From: Actinoplanes regularis
GTDB lineage: Bacteria; Actinomycetota; Actinomycetes; Mycobacteriales; Micromonosporaceae
Direction of reading: 5' to 3'
Assembly (NCBI RefSeq): GCF_900188005.1
Contig: NZ_FZNR01000041.1
Coordinates: 1 to 38,663, forward strand
Length of the DNA: 38,663 nucleotides
A program made the position numbers and the translations under genes. Below the pieces are notes generated by a model that was given only the letters and a program-made list of their open reading frames with translations, searched no databases and was not told the DNA's origin. Of this stretch, positions 1-8,302 are shown piece after piece (within the stretch, counting starts at the first letter, position 1; the number at the start of each line of letters is the position of its first letter).

Positions 1-150
1 ATCACCATGCTCAACGCGATACGCACGGTCGCCCACAACCGAGACGTCCGGGTACACCTGACCGGAGTACAGCCATACGTCGCCCAGGTCCTGACCCTCA
101 CCGGACTGCGCGAACTGCTGGCCGACGACGACCCGGGCACCGCCGGCTAG
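1..150 (+). CDS. STAS-domain anti-anti-sigma protein, C-terminal end only
   Basis: The frame is open from the window edge to a TAG at 148-150 and gives 49 residues. It reads like the last helix-strand-helix of a STAS domain: a beta strand (VRVHLTG) followed by a helix ending in LTLTGLRELL, which is the usual end of anti-sigma factor antagonists of the SpoIIAA/RsbV type. Such proteins bind an anti-sigma kinase to release a sigma factor. The N-terminus and the phosphorylatable Ser lie outside the window. Its stop overlaps the stop of the opposing STAS-HATPase gene through a shared CTAG, which fits a local partner-switching module. The family call rests on a short stretch. Confidence 0.6.
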   Translation: MTMLNAIRTVAHNRDVRVHLTGVQPYVAQVLTLTGLRELLADDDPGTAG

Positions 151-878
151 AGCGCCAGGGTCGTCCAGACCACCTTGCCGTCGCTGGTCGGCAGCCAGCC
201 CCAGTTCACCGCGAGGCTGTCCACCAGCAGAAGGCCCCGGCCCCGATCGACGGAGCCGACCCCGGGAAGCCGGGTCTCCGGCGGCGCGACCGATCCGTCG
301 CGGACCGCGACATGCAGGTGGCGGCGCAGGAGGGTGAGCCGCAGAGTGATCATGGTGTTGGCGTGCTCGACCGCGTTGCTGACCAGTTCGGTGACCACCA
401 CGCTGACCGGGCCGATCAGGTCGGGCAGCTCCCAACGTACGCAGGCCTCGGTGGCCAGGTCCCGGGCGTGCCGGGTGGCTCCGGTCATCGGCACCAACTG
501 GTCGATGATCATCGGCGGCACCACCCCGTGCCGGGTCACCTCACGGACGGCCTCGTCGACGTCGGCACACGTCCGCAGCGGACCGTACCGCTGCCGCGCC
601 AGCAGATCGGCCATTTCGGGCCGCGGCGCGCAGAGCACGACCGGCGTGCCCGGCCAGACCGCCGCCTGCCGGTGGATCGCGGTGAACACCGACAGCGCGG
701 TCTCCTGGCCCAGCGACATCCCGGACAGGTCGGCGAGCAGCGCGGCCGGCTGCTCGGCCAGGCACTTCTGCAGCATTCCCCGCAACCCGCGAGTGGCGGC
801 CAGGTCCAGCCGCCCCCGCACGACGACGATCATGCAGCCGGCCCGCTCGCTTGTGGTCCAGCTCAACCCCGCCGCCAT
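147..878 (-). CDS. STAS domain fused to HATPase (RsbW-like) regulator
   Basis: A 243-residue protein. Residues about 5-110 have a STAS-like pattern (VVVRGRLDLAATRGL, then LLADLSGM). Residues about 125-243 are a HATPase_c_2 domain of the anti-sigma kinase type, with the N-box TELVSNAVEHA near 165-175 and the later glycine-rich motif DRGRGLLLVDSLA. Known proteins of this layout act in partner-switching control of sigma factors or stress responses; both the antagonist-like and kinase-like parts sit on one chain here. The ATG at 876-878 follows a GAGGG ribosome site. Whether the STAS half still has a phosphorylatable Ser is unclear. It converges on the truncated STAS gene at the window start. Confidence 0.8.
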   Translation of the reverse strand: MAAGLSWTTSERAGCMIVVVRGRLDLAATRGLRGMLQKCLAEQPAALLADLSGMSLGQETALSVFTAIHRQAAVWPGTPVVLCAPRPEMADLLARQRYGPLRTCADVDEAVREVTRHGVVPPMIIDQLVPMTGATRHARDLATEACVRWELPDLIGPVSVVVTELVSNAVEHANTMITLRLTLLRRHLHVAVRDGSVAPPETRLPGVGSVDRGRGLLLVDSLAVNWGWLPTSDGKVVWTTLAL

Positions 879-955
879 GCCGTCGCCCTCCGTACAGCCG
901 GTCTACGCAAACTTCAAAGCCTCCGTCGTCACGCTGTTGCCGGTCGGTCGAGCGT

Positions 956-971
956 GGGCGGAGCCCCGCCC
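956..971 (-). terminator. Possible hairpin terminator after the Rieske gene
   Basis: GGGCGG and CCGCCC pair around a 4-base loop, 38 bases past the stop of the Rieske gene. The stem is only 6 bp with an imperfect extension and no T-run, so this is a weak call. Confidence 0.3.
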
Positions 972-1008
972 CCACCACCGGGGCATGCGGACGTCCCGCC
1001 GGACCTCC

Positions 1009-1875
1009 TCAGGGTTGACGTAGTTCGACCCGGCCGTCCCGGACCCGGACCGGGATCATCGGCTGATTGTTCGCGGCCGGCCCGTGCACCACGGAGCCGT
1101 CGCTGAGCCGGAACGTGCTGCCGTGCCACGGGCACACCACGCAGGCGTTCCAGCCCTCGCCGGTGACCTCGCCCTCGCCGAGCGGCCCGGTCTCGTGGCC
1201 GCACCGCTCCACGAGCGCCGACACCCGGTCGGCGATCCGGTAGAGCAGTACCGGAACGTCACCGAGGAGCCGGACCACGGTGCGGCCCTCCGGCACCGAC
1301 GCCAGGGAGCAGATCTCGGTCCAGTCCTCCGGCAGGCGCGCCAGGTCGGGCGCGGCCTGGTTGGTGCCGCCCGCCTGCGCGTACGCCAGATGTCCACCCA
1401 GGTAGGCACCGAGGCCGGCGACCGTGAGCCCGGCATACCCGAGCAGCTTGCCCCGCGCCGTCCGGCCGCTGCGCCGGGCCAGCAGCGAGGCGGTGTAGAG
1501 ACCGAGCGCCACCACGTTCGCGCCGGCGTGCACGAGGCCGACCCGCCGCCGGTCCCGGGTCATCTGCGACCAGTCCAGCCAGCCGGCCGCGACCGCCGGG
1601 GCGGTGGCGGCGATACCCACCGCGAGCAGCGGCGCCGGAGCCCCGCGCCGGCCGGGCAGCAGGTCGAGGATCGCGGTCGACACGAACGCGCCGACCGGCA
1701 CCTGGACCAGAACCGGGTGCAGCGGATGCCCGAGCCAGGTGCCGTGCAGCAGGTCACGCAGCCGCTGCGGCCGGACCGCGGCGGTCACCGCGGACTGAAG
1801 TCGGTCACTGACGCCGTCGAGCCGGCGGGTTTCTTCCAGACGGTTGAGGATCGGCATGCTGACCGGGTTCCCCAT
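1009..1875 (-). CDS. Membrane-anchored Rieske [2Fe-2S] protein with DUF2231 domain
   Basis: A 288-residue protein. The N-terminal half matches DUF2231: HPLHPVLVQVP at 50-60 and about four hydrophobic helices between 55 and 165. The C-terminal half (about 185-288) is a Rieske ferredoxin domain with both ligand pairs present: C225-G-H227 and C248-P-W-H251, which bind the [2Fe-2S] cluster. The protein should sit in the plasma membrane and carry electrons, but no redox partner is visible nearby. The ATG at 1873-1875 is the first; an in-frame ATG six codons downstream is an alternative start. It is not obviously in an operon with the genes on either side. Confidence 0.88.
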   Translation of the reverse strand: MGNPVSMPILNRLEETRRLDGVSDRLQSAVTAAVRPQRLRDLLHGTWLGHPLHPVLVQVPVGAFVSTAILDLLPGRRGAPAPLLAVGIAATAPAVAAGWLDWSQMTRDRRRVGLVHAGANVVALGLYTASLLARRSGRTARGKLLGYAGLTVAGLGAYLGGHLAYAQAGGTNQAAPDLARLPEDWTEICSLASVPEGRTVVRLLGDVPVLLYRIADRVSALVERCGHETGPLGEGEVTGEGWNACVVCPWHGSTFRLSDGSVVHGPAANNQPMIPVRVRDGRVELRQP

Positions 1876-1959
1876 CCCGACCGGCCGAAACGCCCACCCC
1901 CTGGGTGGCCCGGAGGGCTCGGGGCCGCCGGACGGTGTCCGGCGGCCCCGCGAAAGTCG

Positions 1960-2817
1960 TCAGTCCTGGCTCGCCATGAAGATGATCAGGGAGATCAGAG
2001 CGAACGGGATCAAGAGGCCGACCCAGGTCAGCGGGCGCTCCAGCAGGCGGGGGCCCGGGTCCATCGGCGGGCGGCTGGGGCCGTACGGATTGGGCTGCGG
2101 AGCCGGGAGGTTCGCGACGCTGCCGCGCCGGAAGAGATTCATGATCACCGTGATCGGGGTGATGATGAACGAGCCGTAGCCGTACCAGCCCTGGACCAGG
2201 GTGCGCGAGGTCATGTGGCGGAAGACGCCGAGGCCGCAGTCCCGGCAGAACGGGCCGCTGTTGCTGAGAAACCGCATCACGACCACCATGCCCTGGTGGC
2301 CGCGGAACTTCGTCTCGACCGCCGGGATCGAGCCGCAGAACCGGCAGGACAGTACGCCGCTCGCGTACCCGGGCTGCGCCGCCGAGTACGGGGGCGGGAA
2401 CGCGCCCGGGGCCGGCTGCCCGGAGTACGGGGCCGGGATCGCCCCGGGGGCCGGCACCGGGTAAGCGGCGGGCCCCGGCGACGGGAACGCCCCGGGGGCC
2501 GGCTGGGCCGGGGCGAAGCCCGCCGGCGGGTAACCGGCCGGTGCAGGCTGGCCGGGGTAGCCGGCCGGTGCAGGCTGGCCGGGGTAGCCGGCCGGTGCAG
2601 GCTGGCCGGGGTAGCCGGCCGGTGCAGGCTGGCCGGGGTAGCCGGCCGGTGCAGGCTGGCCGGGGTAGCCGGCCGGTGCAGGCTGGCCGGGGTAGCCGGC
2701 CGGTGCAGGCTGGCCGGGGTAGCCGGCCGGTGCGGGCTGGCCGGGGTAGGCGGGGAATCCGGCGGGGCCGGGGGACGCGCCACCCTGCGGTACCGGCTGC
2801 GGCTGGGACATGCTCAC
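1960..2817 (-). CDS. Proline-rich repeat protein with zinc ribbon and membrane helices
   Basis: A 285-residue protein in two parts. The N-terminal part (about 1-135) is low-complexity Pro/Gly/Ala/Tyr and includes eight identical copies of PGQPAPAGY at about 25-96. The C-terminal part has two Cys pairs (CRFC and CRDC, about 25 residues apart) that look like a zinc ribbon, a hydrophobic stretch (YGSFIITPITVIMN), and a final transmembrane helix (WVGLLIPFALISLIIFM). Proteins of this type are common and uncharacterised in actinobacteria; proline-rich tails often mediate protein contacts at the membrane. The repeats may vary in number between strains. Function unknown. Confidence 0.75.
   Translation of the reverse strand: MSMSQPQPVPQGGASPGPAGFPAYPGQPAPAGYPGQPAPAGYPGQPAPAGYPGQPAPAGYPGQPAPAGYPGQPAPAGYPGQPAPAGYPGQPAPAGYPPAGFAPAQPAPGAFPSPGPAAYPVPAPGAIPAPYSGQPAPGAFPPPYSAAQPGYASGVLSCRFCGSIPAVETKFRGHQGMVVVMRFLSNSGPFCRDCGLGVFRHMTSRTLVQGWYGYGSFIITPITVIMNLFRRGSVANLPAPQPNPYGPSRPPMDPGPRLLERPLTWVGLLIPFALISLIIFMASQD
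2535..2750. repeat. 27-bp tandem repeat, 8 copies, inside a gene
   Basis: Eight head-to-tail 27-bp units encode the nonapeptide PGQPAPAGY on the minus strand. Seven read GTGCAGG at the same position and the one nearest the gene start reads GTGCGGG. The near-perfect DNA identity, not just protein identity, implies recent expansion or gene conversion. Confidence 0.95.
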
Positions 2818-2870
2818 CTCGTTGCGACAAAGCTGCGAAGAACCTGTGAGCCGGTCAGGGTACTAGTTGA

Positions 2871-3926
2871 TCAATCGGTTCGCTGCCCCGGAGGGTTCGG
2901 AGCGAGCCAGTCGGTGATCAGCTCGACGGTCCTCGAGCCGGCCTCGGTGAACGGCTCGTTCAGGGTGCCGTGCGCGGCCCCGGACAGCAGATGGACTGTC
3001 ACCTCGGCGCCCGCCGCGCGCAACTGCTCCGCGTACAACTGGCCCGAACCGCGCAGCGTGTCCCGCTCGCAGTTGACGATCAACGTCGGCGGGGTGCCGG
3101 CCAGGTCGCCCTGGCCCGGGAACGCGTACGGGTGGGACAGCCCCGCCGCCCCGGCATAGTGCACGCTCAGGTCCCGGATCCACTCCGGCGAGAAATACAC
3201 CGCGCTCGGCTCGTCCCGGATCGCGGCGAGTCCCGCCGCGTCCCACCCGGACAGCTCCGGGTGCACCGCCGGATAGGCCAGCACCACCGACGCCGGCAGG
3301 CGGCCCTCACCGTCCCGCGCGCGTTTCGCCACCCCGGCGGCGAGGTTCGCGCCCGCGCTCGCGCCGCCCAGGTGCATCTTCGCGGCCGGCACGCCGAGCA
3401 GGTCCGGATTCGCCACCGCCCAGTGCCAACCGGCGAGCACGTCGTCGGAGGGGGCCGGATAGGTGACACCGTGCAGGGCCTTGCGATAGTCCAGCGACAG
3501 CACCGGGACTCCCCGCGCGGCCAGCGTCAGCCCGGTCCAGTGTGCCTCGGCCATCCGCAGCGTGCCCTGCACGAACGCGCCGCCGTGCACCCAGACCAGC
3601 GCGGCCTCGGCGTCCCGGCCGGGCACCCGGTAGAGCCGGGCCGGCACGCCCTCGATCTCCGGTTCGCTCACCTCGACGGCGGCCAGCTCCGGGAAGCGGG
3701 CGACCAGTTCGGCGTGGGTCGGCCCCGGATCGGGCATCTCCCCGGCGATCTCCAGCATCCGGACGAAGTCCGCCACCGGGGGCAGCTCGCCCGCACTGGC
3801 CCCGTTCAGCACCACCCGCTGGACGGGGCGCGGCATGCCACGCAGGGCCTTCATGGCGTACCCGAGGAAGGTGGCCCGGACCCGCGCCTGGCGCGGCACC
3901 GAACCGCTGACCTGGATTTTCGTCAT
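2871..3926 (-). CDS. Alpha/beta hydrolase, HSL-like acetyl-hydrolase/esterase
   Basis: A 351-residue protein of the hormone-sensitive-lipase type. The oxyanion motif VWVHGGAF, the nucleophile motif GGASAGANLA, and a C-terminal SGAAHGT with the catalytic His are all present, so an active esterase is likely. No signal peptide is seen, so it should be cytoplasmic. The natural substrate cannot be read from sequence. The ATG at 3924-3926 starts a well-conserved N-terminus (helical cap, then the LVWVHGG strand). It is divergent from the helR gene with about 330 bases between the two start codons. Confidence 0.87.
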   Translation of the reverse strand: MTKIQVSGSVPRQARVRATFLGYAMKALRGMPRPVQRVVLNGASAGELPPVADFVRMLEIAGEMPDPGPTHAELVARFPELAAVEVSEPEIEGVPARLYRVPGRDAEAALVWVHGGAFVQGTLRMAEAHWTGLTLAARGVPVLSLDYRKALHGVTYPAPSDDVLAGWHWAVANPDLLGVPAAKMHLGGASAGANLAAGVAKRARDGEGRLPASVVLAYPAVHPELSGWDAAGLAAIRDEPSAVYFSPEWIRDLSVHYAGAAGLSHPYAFPGQGDLAGTPPTLIVNCERDTLRGSGQLYAEQLRAAGAEVTVHLLSGAAHGTLNEPFTEAGSRTVELITDWLAPNPPGQRTD

Positions 3927-4255
3927 GGCCTAATCATCCCTTGCGGCGCCGGGGCCCGCGCGCAGCGGCGCGTCGGAGCTTGTGGCGCGGTGGGTTCACG
4001 GCCGGCCCCGCGACGAAGAGTGTCGCCGCACGGGAAGCTCGACCTGGCGCAGCATCGCTCGGTAGACATCGGACATCCGGAGGCGGCAGGCCCGAACGGT
4101 GCCATCGAAGGCGATTAATGAAAGGGACGGAAGAGGGAAAACCCACCTCTTTCCACCTCCAACTTATAACACACCAGGGGTCTTGCGGCAAGACCCAGGT
4201 TCTCCTGCACAATCTCACCGTCAAAGCTGTGAGCTGCAAAAATGGGGGAACCATA
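3927..4255. other. Intergenic region between esterase and helR genes
   Basis: This stretch holds the divergent promoters. The plus-strand frame of helR stays open back to 3941, but I see no convincing ribosome site before 4256 and no helR-like sequence. A GA-rich/CT-rich imperfect inverted repeat lies at about 4128-4156, just ahead of the -10-like box and the 19-bp palindrome described separately. Confidence 0.5.
4178..4196 (+). promoter_or_regulatory. Rifamycin-associated element (RAE) upstream of helR
   Basis: GGGTCTTGCGGCAAGACCC is a perfect 19-bp inverted repeat (9-bp arms around a central G). Its core TTGCGGCAA and length match the element known upstream of rifamycin-inactivating and helR genes in actinomycetes, which mediates induction by rifamycins. 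A -10-like TATAAC lies at 4165-4170, so the palindrome would fall at or just after the transcription start, about 60 bases before the GTG start. The -35 match is poor, which is compatible with regulated expression. Confidence 0.88.
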
Positions 4256-6370
4256 GTGCCCGTGACCGTCTTCGAGCTGTCCAACCGGGCCAAGGAGGAC
4301 CCCGCGCTGATCGCCGGGGACGAGAAGCACTTCACCGCCATCGCGGAGAGCCTCACGCGCTCGATCGCCGAACTCTCCGACCGTCTGGAAGCCGAACGCA
4401 AGGCGCCCGCCGGCAAGGGCCGCCAGGCGGTGGACCGCGACGACGCCGTCCACCGGATGTCCGGTCGCCTGCGCGCGCTGCGCCGGTTCAGCCTGGATCT
4501 CTGCCTGGGCCGGATGGTTCGCGCGGACGGCGAGACGGTCTACATCGGGCGGCTCGGCCTCACCGACGGTGAGGGTGGCCGGCAGCTGGTCGACTGGCGG
4601 TCGCCGGCGGCCGAGCCGTTCTTCGGTGCCACCCACGCGGACCCGCACGGCCTGGTCAGCCGCCGGCGCTACCGCTGGCTCGAGGGCCGGATCATCGACT
4701 ACTGGGACGAGGTCTTCACCGCTGACGGGCTGGAGGGGCACGCGGCGCTCGACGACCAGTCCGCCTTCATCGCCAGCCTGGGCACCAGCCGGTCGCCGCG
4801 GATGCGGGACGTGCTCGGCACCATCCAGGCCGACCAGGACGCCATCGTCCGGGCCGGGTCGCGGGGCGCGCTGGTCGTGGACGGTGGGCCGGGCACCGGC
4901 AAGACGGTGGTGGCGCTGCACCGGACCGCGTACCTGCTCTACCACGACCCGCGGCTCGGACAGCGGCACGGCGGGGTGCTCTTCGTCGGGCCGCACGAGC
5001 CCTATCTGGCGTACGTCTCGGACGTGCTGCCCAGCCTCGGCGAGGAGGACGTGCAGACCTGCACCGTGCGGGACCTCGTGCCGGAGGGCGCCACGGCGGT
5101 CGCCGAGACCGACCCGCGGGTGGCCGCGCTGAAGTCGTCGGCGGCCATGGTCGGGGCGGTCGAGGCCGCGGTCCGCTTCTACGAGGAGCCACCGACCAGG
5201 GCGATCACCGTCGCCACCGAGGACGACGAGATCCGGGTGACCGCCGGCGACTGGGCCGTGGCGTTCGAGGCGGCCGAGGGCGGCGTCCCGCACAACGAGG
5301 CGCGGGATCAGATCTGGGCGGAACTGATCGCGCTGCTCGCGGAGAAGCACGACGTCTCGGAACGGGAGCTGCGCCGCAGCACGGAGCTGCGTGCGGAGCT
5401 CCACCGGGCGTGGCCGCTGCTGGAGCCGGCCGACGTGATCGCGGATCTCTGGTCGGTCCCCGCCTATCTGCGCAGGTGCGCCCCCTGGCTGAGCCTCGAG
5501 GAGGTCCGGGCGCTGCAGCGGGCGGACGCCCGGGCCTGGACGGTGTCCGACCTGCCGTTGCTGGACGCGGCCCGGCAACGGCTCGGCGACCCCGCCGCGT
5601 CCGCGGAACGCAACCGGCGCGAGGCCGCGGCGGCCGCCGGGCGCCGGGAGATGGACCGGGTCGTCGAGGACCTGATCGCCTCCAGCGAGTACGACGACGG
5701 CGAGGGCCTGATGACCATGCTGCGCCAGCAGGACCTGCGCGAGGTCCTCGACGAGAGCGGCGCGGCGCCGCAGGACGGCCCGGATCTGCTCGCCGGCCCG
5801 TTCGCGCACGTGGTGGTCGACGAGGCACAGGAGCTGACCGACGCGGAGTGGCAGATGCTGCTGATGCGCTGCCCGTCCCGCAGTTTCACCGTCGTCGGCG
5901 ACCGCGCTCAGGCCCGGCACGGGTTCACCGAGACGTGGCAGGAGCGGCTGAGCCGGGTCGGGCTCGACCGGATCACCATGGCGTCGCTGACCGTCAACTA
6001 CCGGACCCCGGCGGAGGTGATGGCCGAGGCGGAGCCGGTGATCCGGGCGGCGCTGCCGGACGCGAACGTGCCGACGTCGATCCGGGGCAGTGGCCTTCCG
6101 GTCGTACGGGAGAAGGTTTCGAAGCTGGCGGAGATCCTGGAGGAGTGGCTGGACGCGAACGCCGAAGGCGTCGCCTGCGTCATCGGCCACCCCGGCTTCG
6201 CGGAGCGGGCGCGGGTCCGGTCGCTGACCCCGACGCTCGCCAAGGGCCTGGAGTTCGACCTGGTCATCCTGGTCAACCCGGAGCATTTCGGCGACGGCGT
6301 CGAGGGGGCGGTGGACCGTTATGTCGCGATGACGCGGGCGACGCAACGGCTCGTCATCCTGACGAGCTGA
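4256..6370 (+). CDS. helR: RNA polymerase recycling motor ATPase HelR (HelD family)
   Basis: A 704-residue UvrD/Rep-like ATPase of the HelD class. An N-terminal coiled coil (ALIAGDEKHFTAIAES onward) is followed by a 1A domain with Walker A GGPGTGKT at about 208-216, Walker B VVVDEAQE near 521, and C-terminal helicase motifs (TVNYRTPAE; KGLEFDLVIL; YVAMTRAT). HelD proteins free RNA polymerase from stalled complexes or DNA; HelR forms also dislodge rifamycins from the enzyme. The upstream 19-bp element supports HelR over a generic HelD. I chose the GTG at 4256 because GGGGGA lies 6 bases upstream and homology begins just after it. A second in-frame GTG lies at 4262. Its 3' end overlaps the convergent MFS gene by 17 bases. 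Confidence 0.9.
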   Translation: MPVTVFELSNRAKEDPALIAGDEKHFTAIAESLTRSIAELSDRLEAERKAPAGKGRQAVDRDDAVHRMSGRLRALRRFSLDLCLGRMVRADGETVYIGRLGLTDGEGGRQLVDWRSPAAEPFFGATHADPHGLVSRRRYRWLEGRIIDYWDEVFTADGLEGHAALDDQSAFIASLGTSRSPRMRDVLGTIQADQDAIVRAGSRGALVVDGGPGTGKTVVALHRTAYLLYHDPRLGQRHGGVLFVGPHEPYLAYVSDVLPSLGEEDVQTCTVRDLVPEGATAVAETDPRVAALKSSAAMVGAVEAAVRFYEEPPTRAITVATEDDEIRVTAGDWAVAFEAAEGGVPHNEARDQIWAELIALLAEKHDVSERELRRSTELRAELHRAWPLLEPADVIADLWSVPAYLRRCAPWLSLEEVRALQRADARAWTVSDLPLLDAARQRLGDPAASAERNRREAAAAAGRREMDRVVEDLIASSEYDDGEGLMTMLRQQDLREVLDESGAAPQDGPDLLAGPFAHVVVDEAQELTDAEWQMLLMRCPSRSFTVVGDRAQARHGFTETWQERLSRVGLDRITMASLTVNYRTPAEVMAEAEPVIRAALPDANVPTSIRGSGLPVVREKVSKLAEILEEWLDANAEGVACVIGHPGFAERARVRSLTPTLAKGLEFDLVILVNPEHFGDGVEGAVDRYVAMTRATQRLVILTS

Positions 6371-7520
6371 GGGCGAGCCTGTTCTGCCTCGCCCGGTCCG
6401 GGTCGGTGAGCATCAGGCCGAACAGGACGGCCGGGATCGGGGCGAGGCAGAGCAGAGCGAAGACCCCCTCCGGTCCGTGGTGCTGGGCGGTCAGGCCGAA
6501 GAGCGGGGCGAACAGGCCGCCGATGCTGACGCCGAGGCCCAGGGTCACGCCGGCGGCCGTGCCGGGACGGGACGGCAGGTAGTCCTGTCCGAGTTTGACC
6601 AGCACCGCGAAGGGGATGTTGAGGGCCACGCCGACCAGACCGGCGAAGATCAACGGCAGGACCGGCCCGTCCGCGACGGCGAGGCCGGCCAGCGCCGGCA
6701 ATCCGGTGAGGGCACCCCATCGCACGGTACGAACGGAGCCCACCCGGTCCGCGATCCGCCCGCCGAGCAGCGTGCCCGCCACTCCCCCGACCAGGAACAC
6801 GGCGAGCGCCAGCCCGGCGGCGCCGAGACCGGAGTGCAGGTGGCGCAGCCAGTACAGCTCGATGAACGTGTTCACCCCGAAGAACGCCGCGGAGCGAACC
6901 ACCTCGATGCCGGTCAACGCCAGGAAGGGCCGCCACTGATCAGGACCGGCCCGCTCCACCCGGGCCCCGGCGGCCGCCGCCCGGTGCCGGCGCGCCAGGA
7001 AGACCGCGATGACCAGGGCCGGCACCGCGCACAGCGCGGTCGACGAGAGCCCGAAGTGCACGAGCAGTGGTGTGGCCAGGACCGGGGCGAGGAAGAATCC
7101 GACGCTGCCACCGGCCGCGAAGACGCTCATCGCCCCGGCGCTGTCCCCGGCCGCGACCCGGGCCGCCCGTCCGGCCGCCGGATGGAACATCGCCACGCCC
7201 AGCCCGGAGAGCAGGATCAGCGTCCACACCGCCGGGTACCAACCACCGACCAGGCCGGACAGTCCGAATCCGAGCCCGGCGAGCGCGACCCCGGCGGCGG
7301 CCAGCCAATCGAGGCGGTACCGGTCGACGAGGACGCCGATGAACGGCTGCGGGATCGAGCTGCCGAGCGCGGCGGCCAGGGTGAGCCCGGAGATCGCGAC
7401 GTAGCTGTAACGGTGGTCGAGGACGAAGTAGGGCAGGGTCGCCGGGACCAGGCCCTGGTACAGGTCGTCGACGGCGTGCGCGGTCCCCCACAACCGCATC
7501 CGTCGCCAGGAATCAGTCAT
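6354..7520 (-). CDS. MFS transporter, fosmidomycin-resistance-like
   Basis: A 388-residue, about 12-helix major facilitator. The opening (WGTAHAVDDLYQGLVPATLPYF) resembles the Fsr/fosmidomycin-resistance group of drug exporters, and FIGVLVDRYR fits the loop 2-3 signature region. The ATG at 7518-7520 is preferred to the upstream in-frame codons because family similarity starts there. It is divergent from an AraC-type regulator 53 bases away, the usual arrangement for a regulator and its exporter. The substrate is unknown. Its coding end overlaps the helR end by 17 bases. Confidence 0.85.
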   Translation of the reverse strand: MTDSWRRMRLWGTAHAVDDLYQGLVPATLPYFVLDHRYSYVAISGLTLAAALGSSIPQPFIGVLVDRYRLDWLAAAGVALAGLGFGLSGLVGGWYPAVWTLILLSGLGVAMFHPAAGRAARVAAGDSAGAMSVFAAGGSVGFFLAPVLATPLLVHFGLSSTALCAVPALVIAVFLARRHRAAAAGARVERAGPDQWRPFLALTGIEVVRSAAFFGVNTFIELYWLRHLHSGLGAAGLALAVFLVGGVAGTLLGGRIADRVGSVRTVRWGALTGLPALAGLAVADGPVLPLIFAGLVGVALNIPFAVLVKLGQDYLPSRPGTAAGVTLGLGVSIGGLFAPLFGLTAQHHGPEGVFALLCLAPIPAVLFGLMLTDPDRARQNRLALSSSG

Positions 7521-7573
7521 GCCTCGAGACTCGCGGCTGCCGCGCATGCGGGCTTCCGATATTCTGCCGCGTT

Positions 7574-8302
7574 GTGTCGGTGGAACGCCAAGTCCTGACC
7601 GGGCCGACGATCCGGCCACTCGATCACCGGGAGCGGATCGAGTGGCACGATCACGCCGTACACCAGTTGGTTCATCCCTTGCATGGGGTTCTGCGGGTCT
7701 CCACCAGCCGGGGCGCCTGGGTGGTGCCGCCCAACCGGGCCGTCTGGATCCCGGCCGGCGTGCCGCACGCCCACCAGGCCGACGGCCCGACCGAGATGCG
7801 CTCCCTGATCTTCGAGGTCGCGGCGCTCGACGAGCCGACCGTCCTGGTCGTGGGGCCGCTGCTGCGCGAGGTGATCCGCGCGCTCAGTGACGAGACCGAC
7901 CTGGCCGCCGAGCACCGACATCACCTGGAACAGGTGGCCCTGCACCAGCTGCGCCGGGCCGAGGCGCTGCCGCTGATGCTGCCCACACCCACCGACCCCC
8001 GCCTGGTCCAGCTCTGCGACCTGCTCGCGGCAGATCCCGCGGACCAGCGGTCGCTGCGCGAGCTCGGGCGTCAGGTCGGGGCGGCCGAGCGTACGCTCAG
8101 CCGGCTCTTCCGCGCCGAGACCGGCTTCACCTTTCCGCAGTGGCGGGCCCAGCTGCGGCTGCACCACGCACTGAGCCTGCTCGCCGCCGGCCGGCCGGTC
8201 ACCCGGGTCGCGGTGGACTGCGGTTTCCGCAGTCCGAGCGCCTTCATCGAGGCTTTCCGCGCGGTCTTCGGCACGACCCCGGGCCGCTATCGCAACGGTT
8301 GA
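7574..8302 (+). CDS. AraC-family transcriptional regulator with cupin sensor
   Basis: A 242-residue protein. Residues about 15-85 are a cupin-like sensor (EWHDHAVHQLVHPLHG, then WIPAGVPHAH). The C-terminal 100 residues hold two helix-turn-helix units, including LGRQVGAAERTLSRLFRAETG, and the AraC signature VAVDCGFRSPSAFIEAFRAVFGTTPGRYR without its last residues. The GTG at 7574 starts it. It probably controls the divergent MFS gene from the 53-base gap; its effector is unknown. Confidence 0.9.
   Translation: MSVERQVLTGPTIRPLDHRERIEWHDHAVHQLVHPLHGVLRVSTSRGAWVVPPNRAVWIPAGVPHAHQADGPTEMRSLIFEVAALDEPTVLVVGPLLREVIRALSDETDLAAEHRHHLEQVALHQLRRAEALPLMLPTPTDPRLVQLCDLLAADPADQRSLRELGRQVGAAERTLSRLFRAETGFTFPQWRAQLRLHHALSLLAAGRPVTRVAVDCGFRSPSAFIEAFRAVFGTTPGRYRNG

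Noticed and set aside
2535..2750. CRISPR-like repeat array
   Set aside because: The repeats are adjacent with no unique spacers and encode a peptide repeat in frame.
1084..3159. A 691-codon plus-strand open frame opposite the Rieske and zinc-ribbon genes
   Set aside because: It spans two real minus-strand genes and the 27-bp repeat, and its product is low-complexity without motifs.
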